Position numbers and translations under genes: made by a program. Source: Cupriavidus pauculus (lineage in GTDB: Bacteria; Pseudomonadota; Gammaproteobacteria; Burkholderiales; Burkholderiaceae). Taken from it: 64,000 nucleotides of DNA. How positions within the stretch are numbered: position 1 is the first letter of the stretch; each line of letters opens with the position of its first letter. Where the stretch lies: contig NZ_CP044067.1 in assembly GCF_008693385.1 (NCBI RefSeq), positions 992,001-1,056,000 of the forward strand, given 5' to 3'. Below, one piece after another: positions 9,098 through 17,753 of this stretch. The notes beneath the pieces are model-generated. The model had not been told where the DNA came from, searched no databases, and saw only the letters and a list, made by a program, of their open reading frames with translations.

Positions 9098-9850
9098 ATG
9101 CTGTTATCTTTTTCGACCTGGCCCGAGATCGAGGCCTACCTCAAGCGCAGCCGCACGGTGGTCGTGCCGATCGGCTCCAACGAGCAGCACGGCCCCACCG
9201 GCCTGCTCGGCACCGACTGGCTGTGCCCCGAGATCATCGCGCGCGAAGCGGAAAAGAACGCCGATATCCTGGTCGCGCCCACGTTCAATATCGGCATGGC
9301 CCAGCATCATCTGGGCTTCCCGGGCACCATCTCGCTGCGTCCAAGCACCTTCGTCGCCGCGATCACGGACTGGATCCGCTCGCTGTCCGTGCACGGCTTC
9401 GAGAAGATCCTGTTCCTGAACGGCCACGGCGGCAATATCGCCTCGATCGAAGCCGCATTCTCCGAGATCTATGCCGAGTCGAGCTTCGCAAGGCGCGATG
9501 CCGGCTTTGCGCTGAAGCTCGTGAACTGGTGGGACCTCGAAGGCGTGGGCGACCTCGCGCGCGAGCAGTTCCCCGAAGGCCACGGCTCCCATGCCACGCC
9601 GTCGGAGATCGCCGTCACGCAGTGGGCGTTCCCGGAACTGAAGAAGACCGCGGACTTCTCGCCCCCCATCGCGCCGAACGGTCCCATCCGCGAAGCCCGC
9701 GACTTCCGCGCGCGCTTTCCCGATGGCCGCATCGGCTCCAACCCCGCACTGGCGACACCCGAAAAAGGCGGCGCACTGGTCGAACTGGCCGCGCGCAGCC
9801 TTGTGAAGGAACTCGATGGATTCAGCAGCGAACGGAAACCTCAAGCATGA
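9098..9850 (+). CDS. Creatininase-family metal-dependent amidohydrolase
   Basis: A 250-residue cytoplasmic hydrolase. Creatininase relatives open cyclic or linear amides such as creatinine or formamidopyrimidines. The metal-binding pattern is intact: Glu29 and His31 in GSNEQHGPTG, Asp40 in GTDWL, and His110 in LNGHGGN, with HGSHATPSEI further on. It sits between the MFS importer (27-bp gap, strong AAGGAG site) and a RidA protein whose start overlaps its stop by 4 bp. Together they look like uptake, amide hydrolysis and enamine/imine clean-up of one nitrogenous compound. Confidence 0.9.
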   Translation: MLLSFSTWPEIEAYLKRSRTVVVPIGSNEQHGPTGLLGTDWLCPEIIAREAEKNADILVAPTFNIGMAQHHLGFPGTISLRPSTFVAAITDWIRSLSVHGFEKILFLNGHGGNIASIEAAFSEIYAESSFARRDAGFALKLVNWWDLEGVGDLAREQFPEGHGSHATPSEIAVTQWAFPELKKTADFSPPIAPNGPIREARDFRARFPDGRIGSNPALATPEKGGALVELAARSLVKELDGFSSERKPQA

Positions 9851-10302
9851 ACGTCTACGACAAGCTGGCCAAACTCGGCATCGAATTGCCCGCCGCCGCC
9901 GCGCCCGCCGCGGCCTATGTGATGAGCGCCCAGACAGGCAACGTGGTGTACCTGTCCGGCCATATCGCCAAGCGCGATGGCGCCGTATGGGCAGGCAAGC
10001 TCGGCGCGACCATGACCACCGAGGAAGGCAAGACCGCCGCGCGCCGCGTCGCGATCGACCTGCTCGCCACGCTGCATACGCATCTTGGCGACCTCAACCG
10101 CGTCACGCGCATCGTCAAGGTCATGAGCCTCGTCAATTCCACGCCGGACTACACCGAGCAGCACCTCGTCACCAACGGGGCATCGGAACTGCTGGCGGAA
10201 GTCTTTGGCGAGCGCGGCCGCCACGCGCGTTCCGCGTTCGGTGTCGCGCAGATTCCGCTCGGTGCCTGCGTGGAGATCGAGGCCTGCGTGGAGGTTTCCT
10301 GA
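9847..10302 (+). CDS. RidA/YjgF-family protein (enamine/imine deaminase type)
   Basis: A 151-residue RidA-family protein, likely a homotrimer, which hydrolyses reactive enamine/imine intermediates. The conserved Arg lies in HARSAFGVAQIPLGACVEIEA, the C-terminal family signature. The alanine-rich N-terminus (AAAAPAAAYVM) replaces the usual short lead. The start at 9847 overlaps the creatininase stop (ATGA). It is convergent with the diguanylate cyclase 10 bp downstream. A specific substrate is not evident. Confidence 0.9.
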   Translation: MNVYDKLAKLGIELPAAAAPAAAYVMSAQTGNVVYLSGHIAKRDGAVWAGKLGATMTTEEGKTAARRVAIDLLATLHTHLGDLNRVTRIVKVMSLVNSTPDYTEQHLVTNGASELLAEVFGERGRHARSAFGVAQIPLGACVEIEACVEVS

Positions 10303-10312
10303 CGTCCCCGGC

Positions 10313-11317
10313 CTAGGCCGCCGAGGACCGGCCGCGCGACGATGGCGATGCGCGCCGGCGCTTGCGCTGGGCCTTCTGCGCATACATCGCGCCGTCGGCC
10401 TCGGCCATCAGGTCCTGCACGTTCATATGACGTGCCGGGTCGAACGCGATGACCCCGGCGCAATAATCGAGCGCATAGGCGCGCGTATTGCCGCCGTTCC
10501 ACGTCTCGACATGGGTGCGCAACCGCACGAGCGCATCGCCGGCGCCGTCGGAATCGGTATTGGTCAGCAGCACCGCGAACTCGTCGCCCCCCATGCGCGC
10601 GACGAGGTCCGAGTCGCGGAACGCCGTGCGCAGCGCCTGGCCGAACGCGGCCAGCGCGCGATCTCCCTCGGCATGGCCGAAGCGGTCGTTGATCGCCTTG
10701 AAGCCGTTCATGTCCATGTAGACGAGCGTCGCCGGCCGCAGAAAGCGCCGGCACATATCGAGCGCGTGCTGGGCCAGCATGGCAAATCCGCGCCGGTTGG
10801 AGAGTGCCGTCAGTTCATCGATGGTGGCCATCTGCACCGCGGCCAGTTCGCGCTCGGCCATGTCGGCGAGGTCATGCAGCAGCGCCATCTCCTCGGCATC
10901 GAGCGTGCGCGGCCGACGATCGATCAGGCACAGCGTGCCGAGCTTGGCGCCATTGGGCGCCGCCAGCGGCCGCCCGGCATAGAAGCGGATATGGGGGTCG
11001 CCCGTGACAAGCGGGTTGTCGTGAAAGCGGAGGTCGAGCGTGGCATCGGGAATCAGCAACACGTCGTCGCTGCAGATTGCATGCCCGCAAAACGATGTAC
11101 TGCGCGGCGCCTCCCTGATATCGAGGCCCTGGCAGGACTTGAACCACTGTCTGTTTTCGTCGACGAGGCTGACCAGCGCGATCGGGATATCAAACAGGCG
11201 TTTGGCAAGACGCGTCAGCCGATCGAACCGCTCCTCGGCAGAGGTGTCGAGCACGTTGAGCGCGCGCAGCGTGGCCACGCGCGCCATGTCGTCCGGCAGT
11301 TTCGGGGGCACTTGCAT
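10313..11317 (-). CDS. GAF-GGDEF diguanylate cyclase
   Basis: A 334-residue soluble protein with an N-terminal GAF domain (about residues 25-155) and a C-terminal GGDEF domain (160-325). The active-site motif GGDEF (243-247) is intact. An RDSD inhibitory I-site lies five residues before it, so it should make c-di-GMP with product inhibition. The GAF domain has FKSCQGLDIREAPRSTSFCGHAI, a pattern shared with many GAF sensors of unknown ligand. It lies 75 bp downstream of the pilus subunit gene on the same strand and may be read from the pilus operon. That would place c-di-GMP production next to adhesin expression. Confidence 0.93.
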   Translation of the reverse strand: MQVPPKLPDDMARVATLRALNVLDTSAEERFDRLTRLAKRLFDIPIALVSLVDENRQWFKSCQGLDIREAPRSTSFCGHAICSDDVLLIPDATLDLRFHDNPLVTGDPHIRFYAGRPLAAPNGAKLGTLCLIDRRPRTLDAEEMALLHDLADMAERELAAVQMATIDELTALSNRRGFAMLAQHALDMCRRFLRPATLVYMDMNGFKAINDRFGHAEGDRALAAFGQALRTAFRDSDLVARMGGDEFAVLLTNTDSDGAGDALVRLRTHVETWNGGNTRAYALDYCAGVIAFDPARHMNVQDLMAEADGAMYAQKAQRKRRRASPSSRGRSSAA

Positions 11318-11392
11318 CGGCAGCTTCCATGGGGCACGACGATGCGAACCATTCTAAGCAAAATGCCCGATCCGTACCATCGGGCCCGCCCC

Positions 11393-12063
11393 TCATCGCC
11401 AGAGCACCTCGAACGCGCCATTGGACTGGAGCGGCGTAGGCGATGCCACCTGACTGTTGCCGCGCGGCACCGAGGGATCGATCTCCACGGTCGCCGAGAA
11501 GCGCATGCCCTGCGCCGGACGGCCATCGATCACGGGGACGATCGCCTGGCCCGGCATGAAGCGCGCCGAACTGCCGAGCGTCGCGGGCAGCGTACCCGCG
11601 GCGGTCGCGTTGCCAAGCTGCACGGGCTGGCCATCGATCTGCGCCTCGGACATCAGCAGCGCGACCTTGCCGCTCTTGCCGCCAACGTTGCCAAACACAT
11701 AGTCGCCCCCCGCGGACGGCGCCCGGAACACGATGCCGAGCATCGATGCCTTGGTGCAGGTCACGTTCATCGTCATGCGCCGCTTGCCCAGCGACAGCTC
11801 GGTACCGCCATTGCTGGACTCCAGCCGATAGCGCGTCATCGCGCCGTACTCGAGGCCGCCTTCGCTGAGCATCAGCTGGCAACGCTCCGCCGGCGGTGCC
11901 GAGACCATCGGCGCGGCTGGCGCGGCCGGGCCCGCGGGGCGCGGCGCCTGCGGCCCCTGGGGGCCTGCGCCATCGCCACACCCGTCGCGGTCAGGGCCGC
12001 AACGGCGAGCAGGCGTGCCGTCATCGCCCGCATGGCAGCGGGCATCGTGTCATCTCGCGTCAT
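11393..12063 (-). pseudogene. DUF1120-like fimbrial subunit/adhesin, frameshifted
   Basis: Third gene of the chaperone-usher operon, split between two frames. The first part starts at 12063, where ATG overlaps the usher stop (ATGA), and encodes a clear signal peptide (MTARLLAVAALTATGVAMAQA). It then runs into a meaningless Arg-rich tail ending at 11872. The second part, in another frame, gives a Pro/Ala linker (GPQGPQAPRPAGPAAPAAP) followed by a DUF1120-like pilin domain (RCQLMLSEGGLEYG ... MTMNVTC). Adding one base in the G5 run at 11959-11963 (C5 on the coding strand) restores one frame of 223 residues. This may be a true mutation, reversible slippage or a sequencing error. The family call rests on the C...GG..YG pattern and on context. 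Confidence 0.8.
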
Positions 12064-14627
12064 TTGCGCGCTCCTTCCGTTGACGCGGCCAGCGGCACGC
12101 AACGTGCCTCCACCTCGTCGAAATAGGCATCCAGGTCCTGCGCCACGGGCACCGTAAATTCCAGCGCGCAGGCATTCCCCGACTGATCCACCGCTCGCAG
12201 GCCGGCACCGACGCTCGAATTCGAGAGGAAGATCGTGCCGTCGTTGAGCACCGTCGTGACGAAGTTGCCGCCGGCATCGGTCACCGTCGCATTGCGCGGC
12301 AGCGGATTGCCCGCCGCGTCGACCGTGCGCAGCAGCAGGCGGCGGACCTTGACGACATCGAAGTTCACGTAGCTCACGGACCCGCGGCCCGGATTGATCT
12401 GCATGAACGCATTGCCGATATCGACATTGCGCGGCAGCGATTTCGTGGCCACCTCCAGCCGCGACTGCGCGTACGCGGGCGCGGTCGAGATGACCGCGCG
12501 GCCCCAGGCATCGGTCCATACCGGACCCTGCGGGGTCGAGATCTTGACGCCCGACAGATCGCTGCCGAGCGAGGCGACGCCGAACGTATCGCTGATCGGG
12601 TACGGCGCGAACGTCACGCCCTGCTTGTGCGCCAGCACGCCGCCGCTGAGTTCCGCGTTGTACGAGGTGCTGCTGGAACCGTACTGCGCCACGCCAACAT
12701 TGGCCCGCGTGTAGTACGGCGTGATCGACGCATTCGCCGAGGCCGACGCACTGCCCTCGCCCGGCCGCGTCTCGGCGTTGAGGCTGTAGTTGAAGACGTC
12801 GTTGACCACCTCGTTGTACGTGGCGCCGAGTCGCGTCGAACCGTCGACGCGATTGACGTATCCGCGCACGCTGCGCCTGCCGAGCGGCACCGACAGGCTG
12901 AGGTAGACGGAGTTGCCGTTGTTGGCCGAATTGCCGCCGATGCCCTTCTCCACGCTGAGGGACACCGTCGCATACTTGAACGTCTTGCCCCACGAGCCCG
13001 TCACGCGCTGCGTGGCGCTACCGACGAACAGCGTGGACCGGCTGTAGTTCAGGGAGAACGCGCCGAGCACTTCGTGGCTCCATGCCACGCCGCCCGTGTA
13101 CTGCCCGCGATAGTGGCTGTTGACCCAGTCGTTCGTCGTGTCCTGCGTGGTATCGGTGATCGACCGGTAGCCAGGCGTCTGCTGCGTCGCGGTGACGTTG
13201 ACCGAGAACGACGCGTTCAGCTGCGTGGACAGCGATCCCGTCAGCTGCGCGCCCCGGTTGGACTCGCGCGTGGCGTTGGAGAAAATGCCGCGCAGGCTCG
13301 CATTGGTATTGCCGAAGAGCCGCGCATCGACACCCGCCGCGGCGGCCTGGTACTGGGTGCCCACCATCACGCCGCCGGTCAGTCCCGCGTTCCGGCCGAG
13401 TTGCCACGTACCGGTACCGGTCGCCATCCACGGTTTGACCGCCGGGTCGCCACCGAGCTGCCGCAGCTTGCCGGCCGCGAACGCATAGCCGGGCGTGACG
13501 CCGAGCGTGCCGCCGCCAAGCTGCGCCGCCGGCACGACGAAACGGCGGGAAGCCCCCGTCGCCTCGATCACGGTGACCTCGAGATCGTTGCTGCCGTTCA
13601 GCAGCGGGATATTCGTCAGCGTAAACGGCCCCGGTGGCACGACGGTCGTGTAGATCACCGCGCCGGCCTGGCGCACTTCCACGCGCGCCTGCGTCTGCGC
13701 GATGCCCTCGACCGCGGTGCCGGGATTGGCGGGCCGGCGCAGTGCCATCTCGGGCATCCATTGCGCGCCGTAAATGGCCGGCCCCGGGAAGATGGAGTTG
13801 GCGACATTGATCTCGCCGCCCTGGAACACAGCCTGCTGGCTGACGAACGTGCGCTGCGCATACGCGTACAGATGCGAGAACGTCGACGTGGTGCCGTCGT
13901 TGCTGTACATGTTGCGGTTGCGCACGATCCAGTCGCCCATGTTGAAGCCGAGCTCCGTGGCGGCCGAATAGTACTTCGAACTGCCGCCGGCGAACGTATT
14001 GCCGACCGCCAGCAGATCGTAGTTGAGCAACGCGGCCGTGCCGCCGCTCGTGTAGTCGGCCTGTGCCTGCGCGTCGGGCACGAGCGCGTCGGTCGGAACG
14101 AGCAGTTCGACGAGCGCGGCATTGGGCTTGAGCGTGACCACCGTCTGCGGATAGGCCTCGCGGAAGCCAAGGCACTGGCCGCCCTGCGCCGCCGCGTCGA
14201 GCGCGGGCCGGCCCGCGTCGGCCCGCGCGTCCTGTGTGAGGGGCGCCTGCGCATCGCTCGGCAAACGCAGCCCCGCGCGCGTCAGGAAGCGGCGATCGAA
14301 ACAGAGTTGCCCCTTTTCGTCGAAGCGCGCCATCGCGGCGCCCTTGCGCTGGCCGTTGACGCTGAGCGTCACCGCGGTCATGCCTGGCGTGAATCTGGCC
14401 TGCTGCATGAAGTACTCGGCCACCTTCGGATCGATGCCGCGCGACTTCATCATCTCGAGGTCGAACTGCGTCTCGCCGGCCGGCGCGGCGGGCGGGGGAG
14501 TAGGCTGGGAAGATTCGGGTTGCGCGGCCCGGGCGGGCTGGACGCCGCCGAGCGCCAGGACTGCCAGCGCGATGGCCGACAGTGCGGGCGCGGCGGCGCG
14601 ACGCGCCACCCTCGAAGAACGATGCAT
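12060..14627 (-). CDS. Fimbrial outer-membrane usher (FimD/PapC family)
   Basis: An 855-residue usher that forms the outer-membrane pore and assembly platform for chaperone-delivered pilus subunits. It has a signal peptide ending near GGVQPARA, an N-terminal chaperone-binding domain (residues about 40-170), a long beta-barrel region with a plug (around PFTLTNIPLLNGSNDLEV), and C-terminal domains closing with two cysteines (NACALEF...EARCVPL). The start was set at 14627 (MHRSSRVARR) because GGAG lies upstream. A GTG 15 bp earlier is possible. Gene order is chaperone, usher, subunit, with ATGA coupling to the subunit gene. Only one subunit gene is visible. Confidence 0.93.
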   Translation of the reverse strand: MHRSSRVARRAAAPALSAIALAVLALGGVQPARAAQPESSQPTPPPAAPAGETQFDLEMMKSRGIDPKVAEYFMQQARFTPGMTAVTLSVNGQRKGAAMARFDEKGQLCFDRRFLTRAGLRLPSDAQAPLTQDARADAGRPALDAAAQGGQCLGFREAYPQTVVTLKPNAALVELLVPTDALVPDAQAQADYTSGGTAALLNYDLLAVGNTFAGGSSKYYSAATELGFNMGDWIVRNRNMYSNDGTTSTFSHLYAYAQRTFVSQQAVFQGGEINVANSIFPGPAIYGAQWMPEMALRRPANPGTAVEGIAQTQARVEVRQAGAVIYTTVVPPGPFTLTNIPLLNGSNDLEVTVIEATGASRRFVVPAAQLGGGTLGVTPGYAFAAGKLRQLGGDPAVKPWMATGTGTWQLGRNAGLTGGVMVGTQYQAAAAGVDARLFGNTNASLRGIFSNATRESNRGAQLTGSLSTQLNASFSVNVTATQQTPGYRSITDTTQDTTNDWVNSHYRGQYTGGVAWSHEVLGAFSLNYSRSTLFVGSATQRVTGSWGKTFKYATVSLSVEKGIGGNSANNGNSVYLSLSVPLGRRSVRGYVNRVDGSTRLGATYNEVVNDVFNYSLNAETRPGEGSASASANASITPYYTRANVGVAQYGSSSTSYNAELSGGVLAHKQGVTFAPYPISDTFGVASLGSDLSGVKISTPQGPVWTDAWGRAVISTAPAYAQSRLEVATKSLPRNVDIGNAFMQINPGRGSVSYVNFDVVKVRRLLLRTVDAAGNPLPRNATVTDAGGNFVTTVLNDGTIFLSNSSVGAGLRAVDQSGNACALEFTVPVAQDLDAYFDEVEARCVPLAASTEGARK

Positions 14628-14644
14628 GACAGGCTCCAACACGA

Positions 14645-15409
14645 CTACTTGGCGGCCTGCGCGGATGTCAGCGGTACGTCATAGCTCTCCACTGCATATC
14701 CATACAACGTCGCGGGGAACAGCCGCAGGCTCGCGGCAGCCGCGGGCGCGACCTTTGGCGCATCTTTCGGGCCGTCCTTGAGGCCGCTCTTCAGATCGAC
14801 CTTGACGGTCGTCTTCGGCAGGACGTAAGGCCGCGGCAGTTCGGCGCTCTGGCCGCCGGGCTGGAACTGCACGTTCTGGGCAAGGCGCACGACATACGGG
14901 CTGTCGTTCGTCACGACCAGCTCGCCGCCGGTCACCGACACCTTGAGCAGCTTCCAGGGTTCGCGTTCCAGAGGCAGGCCCCTGGGATGAATGACCAGCG
15001 GCACGTCCTGGCGCACGGTCATCGTCACGCGCGCCTCGCCGGGCTTGGTTTCCTTGGGCGGAATGCCTTCGAAAACGGCGCGCGCCAGCCGCTCGGTCTT
15101 GAGCGGCGTCTTGGTACGCAACAGGAAGCGCACGACCTGCGTCTCGTTGGCTTCCACGCGCGCCACCGGCGGCGTGACCACGACCAGGTCTTCCGTGTCT
15201 TCCTCGATGTGGTTGATCGACGAGTGGAGGAGCTGCGGCACCGCGTCGCTGTTCTTGACGTTCATCGTCGTCTCGCCGTCGGCCTCGTTGAGCAGCACGA
15301 CCGACGTCTCGGGAACCATGCCGGTGGCGAGCACCGAGGTGGAAAGACCCGCAAGGAGCGCGGCCCCCGCCGCGGCAACGCGGCATCGAAACATAGGAGT
15401 TCTCATCAT
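14645..15409 (-). CDS. Periplasmic pilus chaperone (PapD-like)
   Basis: A 254-residue chaperone with a signal peptide (AAAGAALLAGLSTSVLA) and two immunoglobulin-like domains. Domain 1 carries VPETSVVLLNEADGETTMNVKNSD and the F1-G1 hydrophobic strand region (ETQVVRFLLRTKTP) that donates a strand to pilus subunits. The C-terminal domain includes VTNDSPYVVRLAQNVQF. A lysine-rich stretch (VKVDLKSGLKDGPKDAPKVA) is unusual for PapD homologues. An AGGA site precedes two adjacent ATG codons (15409 and 15406). It is the first gene of the operon after an AT-rich leader. Confidence 0.92.
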   Translation of the reverse strand: MMRTPMFRCRVAAAGAALLAGLSTSVLATGMVPETSVVLLNEADGETTMNVKNSDAVPQLLHSSINHIEEDTEDLVVVTPPVARVEANETQVVRFLLRTKTPLKTERLARAVFEGIPPKETKPGEARVTMTVRQDVPLVIHPRGLPLEREPWKLLKVSVTGGELVVTNDSPYVVRLAQNVQFQPGGQSAELPRPYVLPKTTVKVDLKSGLKDGPKDAPKVAPAAAASLRLFPATLYGYAVESYDVPLTSAQAAK

Positions 15410-15655
15410 GTTCTTCCTGTTGGATCGCCACGCGACTGTATTTGCGTGGCCATTTACTCAAAACCGAGCGATTTTCCACAACCAGATCACACTCTTAAAT
15501 AGCAATATCTTTAAATTTCATTCTCACTCCTCCAAACGGGACCTCATTCGAATACTAGGAAACAACATCACGCTTTGTTTCTTTTAGATAAATTCCGATG
15601 GACCATAAATACGTCTCGCCTTAGTGTCGCCTTTCACACAACGACGAGATCTCAA
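15410..15655. promoter_or_regulatory. AT-rich divergent promoter region of the pilus operon
   Basis: A 246-bp gap between the pilus chaperone and the divergent unknown gene at 15656. Base composition falls to well under 50% G+C, against about two-thirds around it, with several A and T runs (for example around 15494-15520 and 15575-15595). Such regions are typical targets of silencing or global regulators. No exact -35/-10 pair is assigned. Confidence 0.45.
15495..15533 (-). other. Eight-codon open frame with canonical Shine-Dalgarno upstream of pilus operon
   Basis: On the minus strand a textbook GGAGGAG (15533-15527) precedes ATG at 15521, followed by only eight codons (MKFKDIAI) and a stop at 15497-15495. 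It lies about 85 bp before the chaperone gene. It could be a leader peptide or the decayed 5' end of a lost pilin gene, since a major pilin often sits here. Neither is proven. Confidence 0.4.
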
Positions 15656-16585
15656 ATGCCAGGGAAGATCACCAAAGGAATGGAGGCAGAACTAGCTCGG
15701 CAAACCGTCATTCACACGGCACAGGCCGAGGCTGTGGCGCTGAACGCCATGTACCGCGACACCCTCGCGACGTTTCTCGCCACGCCGCACGCAGTGCCGT
15801 TACCGCGTGCGGCGCGTGCCATGTACTGGCTCGGCCGGCTGCGCCAATGGCGGGCCATCGACCTCAGCGGCGGCGAAACGCTGCCGGCGACGAACTGGCT
15901 GTCGCTGCAGCTAGGCGTGGTGGAAGGGCTTGCCGGCACGCATGCGCTCGCGCTTCACAAGGAGCAGTGGAGCGGACCCTGCCGGCGGCAGGTGTACGAG
16001 CGCGACATGGCGCTGCAGATCGCCATGCTGCTGGCGCTCGACTGGTCCGAACTGGCGGCGTTCGCGCTGGAATCCTGGTTCGAGGCCGATGGCGAGCTGT
16101 CCGGCACCCACCAGATTGGCGGCATGGCCGGCATGATCGTGGGCATTGCCGGCGAGGGGCTTGGCATCCCGGTGCCGCCATCCACGTTTCAGAAAGCCGA
16201 CGTGGCGCTTGCGCAGGCGCGCGAGCGCTGGCGGATGGACGAAAGCACGTTCGCCGCGACGATGCTGCAACTCGCGGAACGGCGTATCCGGCAATGCCGC
16301 CTCGACTCGGGCGCGAACCTGTTCGACTTCGACCATCCCGTCGAACAGGCCATCCCGGTGGAGTTGCTGATGCTGATGCGCCTGCGCGGCGCCAAGACGG
16401 TTCCGCCATGGCTCGCGACCCACCCCGTGATGCAGCACCCCGCTGCCGAGCTCGTGCATCCGGGCGCACCCGCGCAGTCGCAGCGATGCATGCAGTTCAT
16501 GGAGCGTGTGATGCGCCTGCTGCCGCAGTACGGCGGGCTGCCACAGGCGCTGCTGCGGCAGGCGGAACGGCTCCAGACCGCCTGA
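15656..16585 (+). CDS. Hypothetical protein (309 aa) between pilus and phosphorelay genes
   Basis: No family is recognised. The protein is predicted soluble and mostly helical, with no signal peptide or membrane helix. It is rich in Leu, Trp and Met (for example ARAMYWLGRLRQWRAIDL and MFERVM-like helical C-terminus RVMRLLPQYGG). The start at 15656 (MPGKITKGMEAEL) was chosen because the frame upstream is AT-rich and unlike coding sequence. A GAGAT lies before it. It is divergent from the pilus operon and co-oriented with the response regulator about 500 bp downstream. A role in pilus control or surface biology is inferred from location only. Confidence 0.75.
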   Translation: MPGKITKGMEAELARQTVIHTAQAEAVALNAMYRDTLATFLATPHAVPLPRAARAMYWLGRLRQWRAIDLSGGETLPATNWLSLQLGVVEGLAGTHALALHKEQWSGPCRRQVYERDMALQIAMLLALDWSELAAFALESWFEADGELSGTHQIGGMAGMIVGIAGEGLGIPVPPSTFQKADVALAQARERWRMDESTFAATMLQLAERRIRQCRLDSGANLFDFDHPVEQAIPVELLMLMRLRGAKTVPPWLATHPVMQHPAAELVHPGAPAQSQRCMQFMERVMRLLPQYGGLPQALLRQAERLQTA

Positions 16586-17097
16586 GTGCCGGCCGGCGCT
16601 GGCGCCAATGGTCGTTCCCGAGCGGCATCGATAAGGGTGTCGGCTTGACGCTTGACATACGGGGCTGGGCATACGTGGCGGGACATACGTGGCGGGACAT
16701 ACGTAACGGGACATATGGGCTTACCTATCGCAGGCACGGAGCAGCCCGGGGGACACATCATCCTTCGGGCTGTTCCGTCCTGGGGCCCGAGTTTGCCGAA
16801 ACCCGTCCGAAACTTAAATCGTTGCTTAGCGAAATTTAATTCTCCCGACATCACTCGATTTCTCTGATTTCGTAGAAATACTATTTCGCAATCTGATTAT
16901 CACAAACACAATGACTGACTTTAGCGCATTGTCTCTTCGTCATCACAGACGCCTCTTACCTCTCTCCGATTTCCACATTCGCATGCCATTCAGACTGAGT
17001 CAGTAGATTCCTTGTATTCCTTATTCTCTTAGACGCATTAAACTTTAACGAGCGATTGCCACGAGCACGCTGCGTGACAGCGGAAAGGAATTTCAGG
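16586..17097. promoter_or_regulatory. 512-bp intergenic region upstream of the response regulator
   Basis: Contains the 14-bp tandem array (16655-16720), then from about 16800 to 17060 a strongly AT-rich stretch with many T and A runs (around 16811-16890 and 17000-17045), ending in AAAGGAA eight bases before the response-regulator ATG. No convincing gene is seen in it. It probably holds the promoter for the two-component genes and is a candidate target for autoregulation. Confidence 0.5.
16655..16720. repeat. 14-bp tandem repeat, about five copies
   Basis: Copies begin at 16655, 16669, 16683, 16697 and 16711 with consensus rCATACGTGGCGGG. The two middle copies are nearly identical and the outer ones drift. 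The array lies downstream of the unknown gene and about 380 bp upstream of the response-regulator start. It has no spacers of CRISPR size. It could be a cluster of regulator-binding sites or a neutral microsatellite-like repeat. Confidence 0.8.
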
Positions 17098-17745
17098 ATG
17101 CCGGCGAAAACCCTCCGTGTGGCCTTGGCCGACGATCATCCCCTGGTAGTGGTTGCGTTGCGCGACTGCCTGCATCGAACGCCGGGATTTCAGGTGACGT
17201 GCGAATGCACGAATGGCAGCGAGCTGATTGCGGCGCTGGCCCAGAACCCGGTCGATGTCGCCGTGACCGATTTCAGCATGGGCCACGGCGACACCTCGCT
17301 GGATGGCTTCAATCTGCTGCGCCGGCTGGCGCGGCGCTACCCCGAGACGCGCATCGTCGTGGTCAGCGCGCAGATCAACCCCGGCGTGGTCACGCGGGCG
17401 ATGAAACTCGGCGTGCGCGCGTTCGTCAGCAAGGAGGACGAACTCGACGAGATCGTGCGCGCATGCGTGCACGTCACGGTCAGCAATGGGCACTTCTATT
17501 CGCCATCGATCCGCGCGGTCCTCGACAGCGCCGCGGCGATGACCGCGCCCGCTACGGATCTGACACTGCGCGAGCTCGAGGTCGTGCGTCTCTATGCGCA
17601 GGGCTTCCAGCTCAACGAGATCGCGAGCAAGCTCGGGCGCTCGGTCAGTACGATCTCGAGCCAGAAGACCGTAGCCATGCGCAAGCTCAGCGTTCAGACC
17701 AACACGGACCTGATCCGCTACGCGTATGAGAACGGGCTGATCTGA
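17098..17745 (+). CDS. NarL/RcsB-type response regulator
   Basis: A 215-residue regulator with an N-terminal receiver (phospho-acceptor Asp in VAVTDFSMGHGD, near residue 58; conserved Lys in FVSKEDELDE) and a C-terminal LuxR-type helix-turn-helix (LTLRELEVVRLYAQGFQLNEIASKLGRSVSTIS). The GHGD...DG insertion after the Asp is typical of the RcsB/BvgA group. The start at 17098 is supported by AAAGGAA. The hybrid kinase gene follows after 8 bp. Related pairs in Pseudomonas (Roc, Rcs/Pvr) control chaperone-usher fimbriae, so the divergent pilus operon is the likely target. That link is inference. Confidence 0.92.
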   Translation: MPAKTLRVALADDHPLVVVALRDCLHRTPGFQVTCECTNGSELIAALAQNPVDVAVTDFSMGHGDTSLDGFNLLRRLARRYPETRIVVVSAQINPGVVTRAMKLGVRAFVSKEDELDEIVRACVHVTVSNGHFYSPSIRAVLDSAAAMTAPATDLTLRELEVVRLYAQGFQLNEIASKLGRSVSTISSQKTVAMRKLSVQTNTDLIRYAYENGLI

Positions 17746-17753
17746 CGCACGCC

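Noticed and set aside
7705..10302. Apparent 865-residue plus-strand protein spanning the MFS, creatininase and RidA genes
   Set aside because: Only its last 151 residues (RidA) look like protein. The rest is an out-of-frame shadow of two genes with clear families and their own ribosome-binding sites.
11959..11963. Definite phase-variable tract in the pilus subunit gene
   Set aside because: Five G is short for a contingency tract. A simple mutation or sequence error is as likely, so only a frameshift is claimed.
16655..16720. CRISPR-like repeats
   Set aside because: The 14-bp units are contiguous without spacers, and no cas genes are present.
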